11,221 bases of DNA from JBBIKU01 sp037445245 (GTDB taxonomy: Bacteria; Chloroflexota; Anaerolineae; Anaerolineales; Anaerolineaceae), in contig JBBIKU010000076.1 of NCBI GenBank assembly GCA_037445245.1, forward strand, positions 1 to 11,221, in the 5' to 3' direction. The notes beneath the pieces were generated by a model. It ran no database searches, was not told where the DNA came from, and saw only the letters and a program-made list of their open reading frames with translations. The translations under genes were made by a program, and so were the position numbers. Positions 1 through 7,178 of the stretch are shown piece by piece (position 1 is the stretch's first letter; each line of letters opens with the position of its first letter).

Positions 1-2
1 TC

Positions 3-119
3 CAAGGTTATATTGAATCAGTATCAGTATTCGTTAGAAGCCTCAGTTTTACACAATTGGTCAGAGCAATATATAAAGCATATCCAGAAATGAAACAAAA
101 CAGCGTGTTCCAGGAGTAG
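3..119 (+). CDS. C-terminal end of an unidentified gene (partial, runs off left edge)
   Basis: An open frame enters from the left edge and stops at TAG 117-119. The 38 visible residues end in Q-N-S-V-F-Q-E. They include a mildly amphipathic stretch (SLSFTQLVRAIYKAYPEM) that looks helical. There is no recognisable domain and too little sequence to name a family. The stop lies 4 bases before the ATG of the proteasome-like gene, and that gene's Shine-Dalgarno (AGGAG, 112-116) sits inside these last codons. The spacing suggests the two are cotranscribed and perhaps translationally coupled. Base composition is AT-rich like the next gene and unlike the rest of the window. A chance open frame over 117 bases cannot be excluded, so confidence is moderate. 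Confidence 0.5.
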   Translation, partial: QGYIESVSVFVRSLSFTQLVRAIYKAYPEMKQNSVFQE

Positions 120-123
120 CCAA

Positions 124-972
124 ATGACATCACTCGTAGGGATTCTTTGCAGAGATGGAGTGGTCATCGGGGCAGATAGTTCGGTAACTCATCTACAAGA
201 AGGCCAAAGAGTAATTCCTACGATAGAGCAACCGTACGAAAAAATTGATATTGTTGGTGACCATGTAATTGTAGTTGGGACAGGTCAGATTGGACTTGGT
301 CAGAGATTTTTAGCAGTTGTTAAAGAGGCTTGGGGGAATAGAGCATTTCAAAATGATCCAATCGCTGTGGGGAAAATTCTGAGCGCAAACGCAATTAAGG
401 ATTTTAACGACACTGCTGCCAGAACGAATTCCTTTGGGGCTTTAGTAGCCTTTCCCGTTGGAAACAATGCACACTTAACTGAATTTGCAATATCCGACTT
501 TCAACCAGAGATGAAAACAGAGAAAATGTGGTTCTCCTCTATGGGTAGTGCTAAATACATCACCGATACGTTTTTAGCTTTTTTGAGGGAAGTGTTCTGG
601 CCCAATGAACTCCCTAATATAAGTGGTGGAATCTTTGCAGCGAAATGGACTTTAGATCATGCCGTTGCAATAAATGCCGGAGGAGTAAATGGTCCGGTTC
701 GTATATCGGTGTTGGAGAGAGTAAAAGGTCAATTCCATGCTCGCATTATTCCAGATGACGAGTTATTAGAACATGCCCAGGCTATTACAGATGCTAAGGC
801 TTCACTTGCCCGTTTTCGCAATGAACACGCTTTAGTTGGGCACGCAGAAATACCGCCAGTTCCACAACTTCCAAAGATAGAAAGCATTGATGGATCTAAC
901 AAAGAAGAATCGGTTTCAACTCAAGAGAATTTACCCCGATCTGCTGCACGGCGGAAGCAACGCAAACGATAA
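124..972 (+). CDS. Proteasome-like Ntn hydrolase (20S proteasome A/B superfamily)
   Basis: A 282-residue protein that looks like a bacterial relative of proteasome beta subunits and HslV. The N-terminus M-T-S-L-V-G-I places Thr2 where the catalytic threonine of the family sits once Met is removed. The segment DGVVIGADSS (11-20) puts Asp18 at the position of mature Asp17 of beta subunits. Lys40 in YEKIDIVGD is a candidate for the catalytic lysine, although the loop before it is longer than usual. VVGTGQIGLGQRF (50-62) and SSMGSAKYITD (138-148) match glycine- and serine-rich elements of the fold. VNGPVRISVLERVKG fits the last strands. After about residue 235 comes a low-complexity Pro/Ser/Glu tail ending in a basic cluster (RSAARRKQRKR). 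No propeptide is needed, since Thr is residue 2. AGGAG at 112-116, 7 bases upstream, supports the start. No unfoldase ATPase is visible here. Substrate and oligomeric state are unknown. The gene is AT-rich compared with its neighbours, which hints at acquisition. Confidence 0.8.
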   Translation: MTSLVGILCRDGVVIGADSSVTHLQEGQRVIPTIEQPYEKIDIVGDHVIVVGTGQIGLGQRFLAVVKEAWGNRAFQNDPIAVGKILSANAIKDFNDTAARTNSFGALVAFPVGNNAHLTEFAISDFQPEMKTEKMWFSSMGSAKYITDTFLAFLREVFWPNELPNISGGIFAAKWTLDHAVAINAGGVNGPVRISVLERVKGQFHARIIPDDELLEHAQAITDAKASLARFRNEHALVGHAEIPPVPQLPKIESIDGSNKEESVSTQENLPRSAARRKQRKR

Positions 973-1036
973 ATTTGTTAATGATTGCGCAGGATTATCC
1001 AAAAGTCAAGCCCAGGCTTTTTTATAACATTCCATC

Positions 1037-1321
1037 TTATCTCGTAAAGGCTCTTACTTCAGCAAATCCGCTTTCGATAACAATTACATCCGGTACTACG
1101 CTGGGAAACAGCCGGTCCAGGTTTGCGGAGACCTGCACCAGAACTGTATCCTCCCCGGCATCCACCGATATCCCCGTCACAATCGCATTCACCCCATATT
1201 GCGCCAGATACACATTATTCATACTGGCAAAAGCCTGAGCTTTAGCCCAGGTTTGGCTAGTGGGTTGTAGATCCCCGGTCTCCTCAAATACCCTCTGGCT
1301 GATCTCTGCGGCAGCCGCCAT
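1037..1321 (-). pseudogene. TadE/TadG-like C-terminal fragment fused out of frame to the cyclase-like gene
   Basis: An open frame of 94 residues. The pattern is an Ala/Glu-rich helix (AAAAEISQRVFEETGD), then AQAFASMNNVYLAQYGVNAIV, then alternating hydrophobic strands (TVLVQVSANLDRLFP) ending in ESGFAEVRAFTR. This resembles the C-terminal part of TadE/TadG-like pseudopilin-associated proteins, where an Ala-rich segment precedes an N-G-V strand region. The hydrophobic N-terminal transmembrane helix expected of that family is missing. The ATG at 1321 has no Shine-Dalgarno and lies exactly where the cyclase-like gene loses its family sequence, in a different frame. I read it as the tail end of a gene whose 5' part was lost. 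The family assignment rests on pattern only and is tentative. Confidence 0.45.
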
Positions 1322-2127
1322 CTTCCGTCGCCCAGGCGTTTCTGTTCGAGTGTCTCAACGGCATCCTGCATGCGCGGGTCGTAGGGCATACCCAGATCGC
1401 ACATCAATTCGAGGGCGCGCAGAATGTTGTAACGCCAGCGAAAGGGGAAGGGTAGGTGCAGCATGTTGGGGTCGACCACCTCCCCGCTGCGGTGGGAACG
1501 ATACAGGCGGTGCGCAAGCAAAAATTCGACGCCGTTGCAGATCGCCGCGGTGATTTCCTGCCGGCGATACTGCCCGCCGCAGTTCTTGAAGGTTGTCAGT
1601 CCTTCGAGCACGTTGATCGTGGTGTGGAAGGAGCTGTGGCGGGCGCCTCGATAATATTCGCAGTTCCATCCCCCGTCCGGCATGGCGCGCGCCAGCAGGT
1701 AGTCGATCACCCCGGTCAGGTCGTCTTGCGGCAGCAGAAAATAGCCGGCGAAGTTCAACAACATGCCGTTGATGCACACGTCACTGTAAGGCACGGTTTT
1801 AGCGAAATTGACCCCGCCGTCGCAGCCGGGTTCGCTGCCCAGCAGGAGCGCCACGCTTTGCCCGCAGGCGCGGTTGCGGGGAGAAATGCCGATCGTCATC
1901 AGGTCTTGCAGGGTGTAGTGGGTGCAGATCCATTTGGGCTGGTAAGCGCCCATGCCCCAGTGTCCATCCACCCGGCGCTGCTGCAGGAAGCGTTTGCCCC
2001 AGCCCTCGTTGGCGATCCGCTCCCGGAGTGGCTCCAATACCGGTTGACCATTTTGGAGCAGGTAGCGCCGGGTGTGATATTGGATGGCGACGTCGCCTTG
2101 CAGCAGCCAATCGATGATATTATGCAT
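1219..2127 (-). CDS. Squalene/hopene cyclase-like (prenyltransferase alpha-alpha barrel) protein, C-terminus replaced
   Basis: A 302-residue frame whose first 270 residues look like a bacterial squalene cyclase/prenyltransferase-type alpha-alpha barrel protein. It shows spaced QW-like repeats: QQRRVDGHWG (49-58), RAMPDGGWNCE (147-157) and QKRLGDGRW (262-270). Aromatic and Cys/His-rich segments such as WICTHYTL and HSSFHTTINVLEGL (164-177) lie between them. These shorter proteins lack the DXDD motif of true squalene-hopene cyclases, and I see none here, so cyclase activity should not be assumed. After Trp270 (base 1318) the family normally continues briefly toward a final helix ending the barrel. 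Here the frame instead reads a basic, Pro-rich string (RLPQRSARGYLRRPG onward) that overlaps the TadG-like fragment in another frame. The true gene probably ended just past the junction and is truncated. The ATG at 2127 has only a weak GGGG upstream. It lies 108 bases downstream of sua5 on the same strand. Confidence 0.6.
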   Translation of the reverse strand: MHNIIDWLLQGDVAIQYHTRRYLLQNGQPVLEPLRERIANEGWGKRFLQQRRVDGHWGMGAYQPKWICTHYTLQDLMTIGISPRNRACGQSVALLLGSEPGCDGGVNFAKTVPYSDVCINGMLLNFAGYFLLPQDDLTGVIDYLLARAMPDGGWNCEYYRGARHSSFHTTINVLEGLTTFKNCGGQYRRQEITAAICNGVEFLLAHRLYRSHRSGEVVDPNMLHLPFPFRWRYNILRALELMCDLGMPYDPRMQDAVETLEQKRLGDGRWRLPQRSARGYLRRPGIYNPLAKPGLKLRLLPV

Positions 2128-2235
2128 CGCGATCCCCAGTTACATGTGATATGGGATTGCTTATCGTATTATGTATGGATAATGATGCTGACCGGTAAGC
2201 GGGATTTTACGTTTATAAGCGATGATGCGGTTACA

Positions 2236-3294
2236 TTATACTTCTGATCGCGTTTCGGGAATCACTTTGTGGGCGGCGCGGCGCAACCGGTCGCGTAACG
2301 CCAACCCGGGACCGGCTACACCCAAATCGCGGGCCAGAATTACGTCCACCTGGCGCGAATCCAGACTGCGCAGCCCGGCATAGAGCCGCCGCGCAGCTTG
2401 CCACAGATCATTCTGCGCGCCGAGTGAGGCGGTTTCGACCGGCAGCCCGGCAAAATCGGGCAGGTCTTCTTCCACCAGCAACACACCGACTCGCCTGCCA
2501 CGCCCAATCTCTTCTTCAGCCAGCCGCCGCAATGCTGCCAGCGCAGCCGCCCGCTGCGGCTGGAGCAGGTAGATCAACTCGGCGCGCGGGGAATAGTGGC
2601 GCGGCAGCATGCCGGGCGAGGGCGGTGTTTCGTGTTCACGCACATCCCCGGCAACGGCAACCCTTCCCAGCAGCGCGGCGAGTTGCTCACGGGTTACACC
2701 ACCCGGGCGCAGGATAAGGGGTACGGCGGTGGTGATATCTAACACCGTCGATTCGATGCCGATGCTGGTCTCGCCGCCGTCAACGATCAGGTCGATGCGT
2801 TCGCCCAGATCGGCGAGCACGTGGCTGGCGCGGGTCGGGCTGGTGCGCCCAAAGCGGTTGGCGGAAGGCGCGGCAACCGGGATGCCGGCAGCCTTGAGCA
2901 AAGCCAGCGCCACCGCGTGCGCCGGAACGCGCACGCCGACCGTGTTGCGACCGGCGCTTACCTGCGCCGGTATCGCGTCACGCTTGGGCAGAATCAAGGT
3001 CAGCGGGCCAGGCCAGAAAGCCGCGGCAAGCTGGTCTGCAATGGGGGGAATTGCAACAGCAACGCGGGACAACCAGTCAGCACCGGCGAGGTGCACGATC
3101 AGCGGATCGTTGCCAGGGCGTCCTTTGGCGTCAAAAATTCGTCCGACCGCCCCGGCGTCCAGGGCATTTGCCCCCAAGCCATACACCGTCTCGGTCGGGA
3201 AGGCTACCAGTTTGCCCTGGCGCAAGGCAATGGCGGCGCGTTCGATGCGCTCTGGCTGCGGGTCAGCCGGGTTTACTTTCAAAATCTCTGCCAT
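2236..3294 (-). CDS. sua5: L-threonylcarbamoyladenylate synthase, Sua5 type (t6A tRNA modification)
   Basis: Makes threonylcarbamoyl-AMP from threonine, bicarbonate and ATP, the first step of t6A formation at position 37 of ANN-decoding tRNAs. The YrdC domain covers about residues 1-205. It shows FPTETVYGLGANA (32-44), KGRPGNDPLIVHL (57-69), AAPSANRFGRTSPT (141-154) and LRPGGVT (195-201), which form the ATP and threonine site. A linker PSPGMLPRHYSPRA (225-238), typical of Sua5, leads into a C-terminal Sua5 domain (about 239-345). At 352 residues this is the long two-domain form, not the short TsaC/YrdC form. The start is clear from the domain, but there is no obvious Shine-Dalgarno (bases before ATG read TTTCACC on the minus strand). 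It begins 23 bases after the DUF4914-like gene stops, so it may depend on that transcript. The stop codon overlaps a TATAAT string on the minus strand. Confidence 0.96.
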   Translation of the reverse strand: MAEILKVNPADPQPERIERAAIALRQGKLVAFPTETVYGLGANALDAGAVGRIFDAKGRPGNDPLIVHLAGADWLSRVAVAIPPIADQLAAAFWPGPLTLILPKRDAIPAQVSAGRNTVGVRVPAHAVALALLKAAGIPVAAPSANRFGRTSPTRASHVLADLGERIDLIVDGGETSIGIESTVLDITTAVPLILRPGGVTREQLAALLGRVAVAGDVREHETPPSPGMLPRHYSPRAELIYLLQPQRAAALAALRRLAEEEIGRGRRVGVLLVEEDLPDFAGLPVETASLGAQNDLWQAARRLYAGLRSLDSRQVDVILARDLGVAGPGLALRDRLRRAAHKVIPETRSEV

Positions 3295-3317
3295 GGTGAA
3301 ATCTGAGCGGATCGGCG

Positions 3318-5189
3318 TTACACCGCGATCAAACTCTCGGAGTCTTCCAGGCTACCGTTGTCGAAACAGCAATTGATAATCTCGCGCCCGAACGGATTCA
3401 GCCCGTCCACCAGAAAATGCCGCAGGTTGGTGTGGAAGAAATTGGTTAATATCTTGGCGCCCCGATCGTACGCTTCTTCGCCGACTTCAGGCTGGGTATC
3501 CACCTGAAGGAACCAGCGGGGAATCTGCTGCCCTACAACCTGAATCTGGTGCATGGCATACCCCAGCAGGGGAGAACGAGCCGGGCGAATCTGGTTGGGC
3601 TGAAAACGGGCACTGCCGCGCCGCGCCAGATATTCGCGGGCAATCCATTGCGGGTAAAATCCCACCCGCCAGGCACCGATATGCTGGTTGGGGCAAATAA
3701 TGTAACGCATCCGGCGGTAGGTGGAAAACTGATCCAACAAGGCGTTGGCCTGGGTCACCCGCAAACCGGTCGCGAAGGACCAATACGAGCCGACCCCTTC
3801 ACTGCTCATCCCTACTTCCTCCACAATGCTGGGTTTATCGTGCCCGCGCGGCGAGACCAGCCGCCACAGCCAGGCGAGCGCCGGTGGCAACACGTGGAAC
3901 AATCCGATGATGCCATAGCTGGGTGCTTCACGGGTACAGGGCGGCGTGCGCACGCCGAAGCTGCGAATATCGACCGTCACCGGCTCGTTGACAATGTTGG
4001 GATCAATGCCGCGCGGCACCACCACGCGCGGATTTGGACAGGGTTCATTGGGCGCATCCTCGATGTGTTCCCAGATCAATGCCCGACTGTCGGGTACGGC
4101 GTCGATGTTCAAAAAAAGCAAGGGGGCTGCCGGCATGGCGGTCAGGCGTTCGAGGTGCGGGTCGGTGCCGTAACTTTTGATGTGGTTGACCCGCACAAAC
4201 CAGGCTTTTTCGGCGTCGGTCAAGATCAGTTTCCCGTTGCCATCCTGAAGACTGGGATGGCATAACGCCATATCGTCTGCCACCGGGTGCAGTTCGCAAC
4301 TGCGCGGAATCTCCAAATAACGCACCTCGCCGGTGACGATGTTCTCGCCTAGAATCCAGCGCCCGTCAGGCAAGCGGTGTGCCTGTTCGAGCATCTCGCT
4401 TTTGCCGCCGCCGCTGGCGCCTTCGTGCATGATGGTTACCATGTTGTCATATGGCGTGATCACCTGCACTGCCGAGCAGTGCGCCGTCAGCCAGCCCTCA
4501 CGCTCGCCCAAGTTGAGCAGCATGCCGTAAACCCCCTTTTTGGCGCTGGGACCGGGATAGAGGTTATACGAGAACATTTCATACACATCCGCAGTACGGT
4601 TGTGGACCACCACCTGCTTACCATGAAAATGGGTCCGGAGAAAAACCGGGGCGGTGTAAATCACAGCCTTGGGCTCGAAAGTTTCAGGGAGATCATCCGG
4701 GGCTATCAACCCCTGCAGCATAGCCAGCCCCAAGGCGAAGAAACCGGTGTTTGCCGGCGCAATCGCCATCACATCCAATCCCTGTCCCGCCAGCCCGGCG
4801 GTGAAGAAAAAGAAAGACAGTTCCTGCTTGCTCAACCAATCGAAAGTCTGCTGGCGCAGTTCAGAAAATTCTGCGTGGTACAGGTCGCGATAACGAGGCT
4901 TATCGGACGGAAGATCATCGCCGACGACCATGCAGTCGGGGTCACGCCGGCGCATGTAGGGATCGGGATAATTGGCGGCGACGCCATTGCGGACGCGGGC
5001 AACCGTCGCCTCGACCACCCTGCCGATACCGGGGATGTCGTAGGCCACATGGTGTAAATCACATTTGGATTTACTGCAAGCCAGTTCGATTAATGGATCG
5101 ATGCTTTCCGCCAGAATCGCTTTGGGGGCAGATTCTAGAATTTGACGCGCATCCAAGGGTAATTTCAGTTTCTTCCAGTCCGTGATCAC
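3318..5189 (-). CDS. DUF4914-like protein related to ATP-dependent PEP carboxykinase
   Basis: A 623-residue cytosolic-looking protein without signal peptide or membrane segments. The middle resembles ATP-type PEP carboxykinase: SAKKGVYGMLLNLGEREG (215-232) is followed by AHCSA (236-240), corresponding to the conserved M-H-C-S-A of PEPCK. A P-loop HEGASGGGKSEM (255-266) then stands where PEPCK has G-L-S-G-T-G-K-T. The C-terminal part has WRVGFYPQWIAREYL (about 508-522), reminiscent of the PEPCK adenine/substrate region. The altered P-loop (GASGGGKS) and the lack of a clear R-S-P-x-D-K substrate loop argue against an ordinary PEPCK. I associate this architecture with Pfam family DUF4914, whose function is not known to me. 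The start is a GTG at 5189, since an in-frame TGA lies just upstream at 5195-5193; GAGG sits unusually close to it. First gene of the minus-strand block that continues to sua5. Confidence 0.75.
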   Translation of the reverse strand: MITDWKKLKLPLDARQILESAPKAILAESIDPLIELACSKSKCDLHHVAYDIPGIGRVVEATVARVRNGVAANYPDPYMRRRDPDCMVVGDDLPSDKPRYRDLYHAEFSELRQQTFDWLSKQELSFFFFTAGLAGQGLDVMAIAPANTGFFALGLAMLQGLIAPDDLPETFEPKAVIYTAPVFLRTHFHGKQVVVHNRTADVYEMFSYNLYPGPSAKKGVYGMLLNLGEREGWLTAHCSAVQVITPYDNMVTIMHEGASGGGKSEMLEQAHRLPDGRWILGENIVTGEVRYLEIPRSCELHPVADDMALCHPSLQDGNGKLILTDAEKAWFVRVNHIKSYGTDPHLERLTAMPAAPLLFLNIDAVPDSRALIWEHIEDAPNEPCPNPRVVVPRGIDPNIVNEPVTVDIRSFGVRTPPCTREAPSYGIIGLFHVLPPALAWLWRLVSPRGHDKPSIVEEVGMSSEGVGSYWSFATGLRVTQANALLDQFSTYRRMRYIICPNQHIGAWRVGFYPQWIAREYLARRGSARFQPNQIRPARSPLLGYAMHQIQVVGQQIPRWFLQVDTQPEVGEEAYDRGAKILTNFFHTNLRHFLVDGLNPFGREIINCCFDNGSLEDSESLIAV

Positions 5190-5200
5190 ACCTCATTTGT

Positions 5201-5232
5201 TGTGTAAATGCTAATCATGCATTTATAACACA
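5201..5232. repeat. Imperfect inverted repeat upstream of the DUF4914-like gene
   Basis: TGTGTAAATGC (5201-5211) and GCATTTataACACA (5219-5232) are complementary arms of 11 bases with a 3-base ATA bulge in the right arm and a 7-base loop. It begins 12 bases from the GTG start of the minus-strand gene, so it could be an operator or a hairpin in its 5' leader. No regulator gene lies nearby to connect it to. Confidence 0.45.
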
Positions 5233-5373
5233 GATGATCATTTTATGTTTTTTAAACGATGAGGCTCTTTGTGATTTTTAACGAATAGCTGCCCGGCAAT
5301 GGTCTTCCTGTTGCCATCAGGGGTGAAAATGATGTCCAATTTTTTCCGCCGTGGAATCCGAGTTTATGTCGTT

Positions 5374-5435
5374 TTTGAGGCAAAACCTGAGGGCTTTTGA
5401 GAGTGTTTGAGAGCAAATACGCCCAAAATTGAGAG
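5374..5435 (+). repeat. Four TTTGAG-like direct repeats at near-helical spacing
   Basis: TTTGAG occurs at 5374, 5396 and 5406, with ATTGAG at 5428. The copies at 5396, 5406 and 5428 continue as -GAGAG. Start-to-start distances are 22, 10 and 22 bases, close to one or two helical turns, so all would face the same side of the helix. They lie about 90 to 150 bases before the DUF4173 start. A tandem binding site for an activator is possible; chance enrichment in a T-rich region is the alternative. Confidence 0.3.
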
Positions 5436-5512
5436 AAAATAACTGGTCTTATTGCTCGCTACGGGGTAGGATAGGCTGCATTCGCCGTGGCGTTTATCTT
5501 TCGGTTTTTCAT

Positions 5513-5517
5513 GGAGG
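5513..5517 (+). promoter_or_regulatory. Ribosome binding site that sets the DUF4173 start
   Basis: GGAGG lies 7 bases before ATG 5525, ideal spacing. It favours this start over the upstream in-frame ATG at 5429, which has no Shine-Dalgarno and would add 32 residues of non-membrane sequence. Confidence 0.8.
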
Positions 5518-5524
5518 ATGTGTG

Positions 5525-7138
5525 ATGGAGGAAAACATGGTGCAGCAATCCCCGGATACCCGCTTGCGCTGGTTGATGCCGGGCGCGTTGATACTCGCCT
5601 GGGCGGTCGATTTTCTGTTCTGGGGGCGCATCCCCGGTATCTCGTTTTTCATCTGGTGCGGTTTGGCTTCAGGACTGCTGGTGTTTCTGGCAGTTAATCT
5701 CAAACTGCGCACACACAGACTGACATGGCTTCTGTTCGCGGTCGTATTGCTCTCCGCAGGGATGACCGCGCTGCGCATGGAGCCGCTTACCCGCTTTGTC
5801 AACGGCGCGGGAGCGCTTTTTGCCCTCGTGCTGCTGGCGAATACATACACAACCGGACACTGGTGGTTCTATCATCTGCTCGATTACCTGGTCCGATTGT
5901 TTTCATCGTTCTTTACAGGCTTGTCCCGGCTGGGCGAACTGTTCCGTGTTCATTTTCCCGAGGGTGGCAAGCAGGTCTCCACCCCGGGCATCGTGCTGCG
6001 CAGGGCGTGCGCAGTGCTGCGGGGTCTTCTTCTGGTGCTGCCAATCCTCATTTTCTTTGGCGCCTTGCTGTCCTCAGCCGATCTGGTCTTCCGGCGGCAG
6101 ATCAACACGTTGATCAACTGGTTCTCGCTCGAAAACTTGCTGGAATGGATCCTGCGTGCGGGTCTGGTTCTGACCCTCATGTGCGTTTTTTCCGCCATCC
6201 TCCTCGAGGGATTGCTTCCCCGGAAACAGCCCCAACGCCCCGATCCGTCCCGCCAGCACATTGCCCCGTTCTTGGGATGGACGGAAACGAGCATCATCCT
6301 GGGAGGCGTCAACCTGCTGTTTCTCTTGTTCGTTGTCATCCAGTTCCGCTATCTCTTCGGCGGCGATGTACACATTCAGCAGATCGGTCTCGATTATGCC
6401 ACCTACGCCCGCCGGGGTTTCGCCGAACTGGTTGCCGTGGCTGTCTTCAGCATTTTGCTCGCCGTCAGCCTGGGCGTCATCAGCCAGCGAAAAACCATTA
6501 CCCGCATCAAGCTGTTCAGCGCCTTTTTGATCCTCCTTTTTCTCCAGGTCATAGTCATTCTCGTTTCCAGCTTCCAGCGCCTGGCGCTATATGAAACTGT
6601 ATTCGGGTTCACACGGCTGCGCATGTACACCCACGTCTTCATCATCTGCCTGGCGCTGCTCCTGCTCGTCCTTATCGCGATGGAACTTTTTGAGCAGAGA
6701 GGCAGGTTCGGGCTGGCGCTGCTCGGATTCGCGTACGCCTTCTCCCTTGCGCTGGGCGTAATCAATGTCGACGGCATGATCGTACGCCTCAATGTGCTGC
6801 ACGCCGCTCATGGCAACGAGCTCGATTACACCTATCTGCGTTCGCTCTCAACCGACATGGTGCCTGCATTGTTGCACTTGCAGCCCAACCCGGATATCTC
6901 CCGCACCGTCCATGCAGATCTGACGGCTCTGCTCACCTGTGCCCGCTACGACGCGCTTGAGGCAGAGCAGCCTGACTGGCGCTCCCTGCATCTCTCTCCC
7001 TTGCAGGCGCGCATCGCATTGCAGAACTGGCAGGTTGGGTTGCAAGAAGGCTTCACGGTGCACGTCCGCCGAGGCGAGGTGTTTACTTCTTCCCCCCGGG
7101 CTTCCTGGGCTTGCCATCCAGTACGAGGTTGGGACTAA
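5525..7138 (+). CDS. DUF4173-type polytopic membrane protein
   Basis: 537 residues from the chosen ATG, mostly membrane segments: about ten hydrophobic stretches, starting with MPGALILAWAVDFLFW and SFFIWCGLASGLLVFLAV, and including LLLVLPILIFFGALL and LFSAFLILLFLQVIVILV. The segment YARRGFAELVAVAVFSILLAV, followed by LYETVFGFTRLRMYTHVFI, matches the core of the DUF4173 family, as does INVDGMIVRLN near the C-terminus. The last ~110 residues are soluble, with YTYLRSLSTDMVPALLHL. The biochemical role is unknown; it sits in the cytoplasmic membrane. The first soluble residues (MEENMVQQSPDTR) precede the first helix. The gene is alone on its strand here, behind the 335-base intergenic region, and converges on the nucleoside phosphorylase 40 bases away. 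The final residues (SWACHPVRGWD) look unlike a membrane-protein tail and may be variable. Confidence 0.82.
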   Translation: MEENMVQQSPDTRLRWLMPGALILAWAVDFLFWGRIPGISFFIWCGLASGLLVFLAVNLKLRTHRLTWLLFAVVLLSAGMTALRMEPLTRFVNGAGALFALVLLANTYTTGHWWFYHLLDYLVRLFSSFFTGLSRLGELFRVHFPEGGKQVSTPGIVLRRACAVLRGLLLVLPILIFFGALLSSADLVFRRQINTLINWFSLENLLEWILRAGLVLTLMCVFSAILLEGLLPRKQPQRPDPSRQHIAPFLGWTETSIILGGVNLLFLLFVVIQFRYLFGGDVHIQQIGLDYATYARRGFAELVAVAVFSILLAVSLGVISQRKTITRIKLFSAFLILLFLQVIVILVSSFQRLALYETVFGFTRLRMYTHVFIICLALLLLVLIAMELFEQRGRFGLALLGFAYAFSLALGVINVDGMIVRLNVLHAAHGNELDYTYLRSLSTDMVPALLHLQPNPDISRTVHADLTALLTCARYDALEAEQPDWRSLHLSPLQARIALQNWQVGLQEGFTVHVRRGEVFTSSPRASWACHPVRGWD

Positions 7139-7153
7139 ACCCTACCCCGGCAG

Positions 7154-7178
7154 CCTGCCCTTTGCAAAGGCTTGCAGG
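7154..7178. terminator. Hairpin in the 40-base gap between convergent genes
   Basis: CCTGC (7154-7158) pairs with GCAGG (7174-7178). The inside contains the perfect palindrome CCTTTGCAAAGG (7159-7170), with CTT unpaired on one side. It ends directly against the stop codon of the phosphorylase and 15 bases after the DUF4173 stop. It is well placed to act as a two-way terminator, but neither strand shows a U-tract. Confidence 0.4.

Larger units (their letters stand above)
5190..5524. other. Divergent intergenic region, DUF4914-like / DUF4173
   Basis: 335 bases between two divergently transcribed genes. The left third is AT-rich and holds an inverted repeat (5201-5232) next to the GTG start of the minus-strand gene. 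The middle carries four short TTTGAG-like direct repeats (5374-5435). The right end carries the Shine-Dalgarno of the plus-strand gene. A longer frame from 5429 could extend the DUF4173 protein by 32 residues, but those residues (Cys/Arg-rich, not membrane-like) do not look real. I could not place a convincing -35/-10 pair in either direction. TAGGAT at 5467-5472 is the best -10 candidate for the plus strand. Confidence 0.7.

Noticed and set aside
1008..1023. AAGC/GCTT mini-hairpin followed by T's after the Ntn hydrolase
   Set aside because: The stem has only four base pairs, too weak to call a terminator.
975..1238. Plus-strand open frame of 87 codons after the Ntn hydrolase
   Set aside because: It lies opposite the TadG-like fragment, has no Shine-Dalgarno and shows no family pattern.
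2235..2240. Perfect TATAAT on the minus strand as a promoter for the cyclase-like gene
   Set aside because: It coincides with the sua5 stop codon and has no acceptable -35 at 16-18 bases.
1456..2247. Plus-strand frame of 263 codons antisense to the cyclase-like gene
   Set aside because: It is a shadow: the opposite strand carries recognisable QW-like motifs over the same bases, and this frame is a Val/Ala/Gln-rich mixture.
2609..3376. Plus-strand frame of 255 codons antisense to sua5
   Set aside because: It is a shadow of a certain gene, common in GC-rich DNA.
5429..5524. 32-residue N-terminal extension of the DUF4173 protein
   Set aside because: It has no Shine-Dalgarno and Cys/Arg-rich sequence, while a perfect GGAGG precedes ATG 5525.
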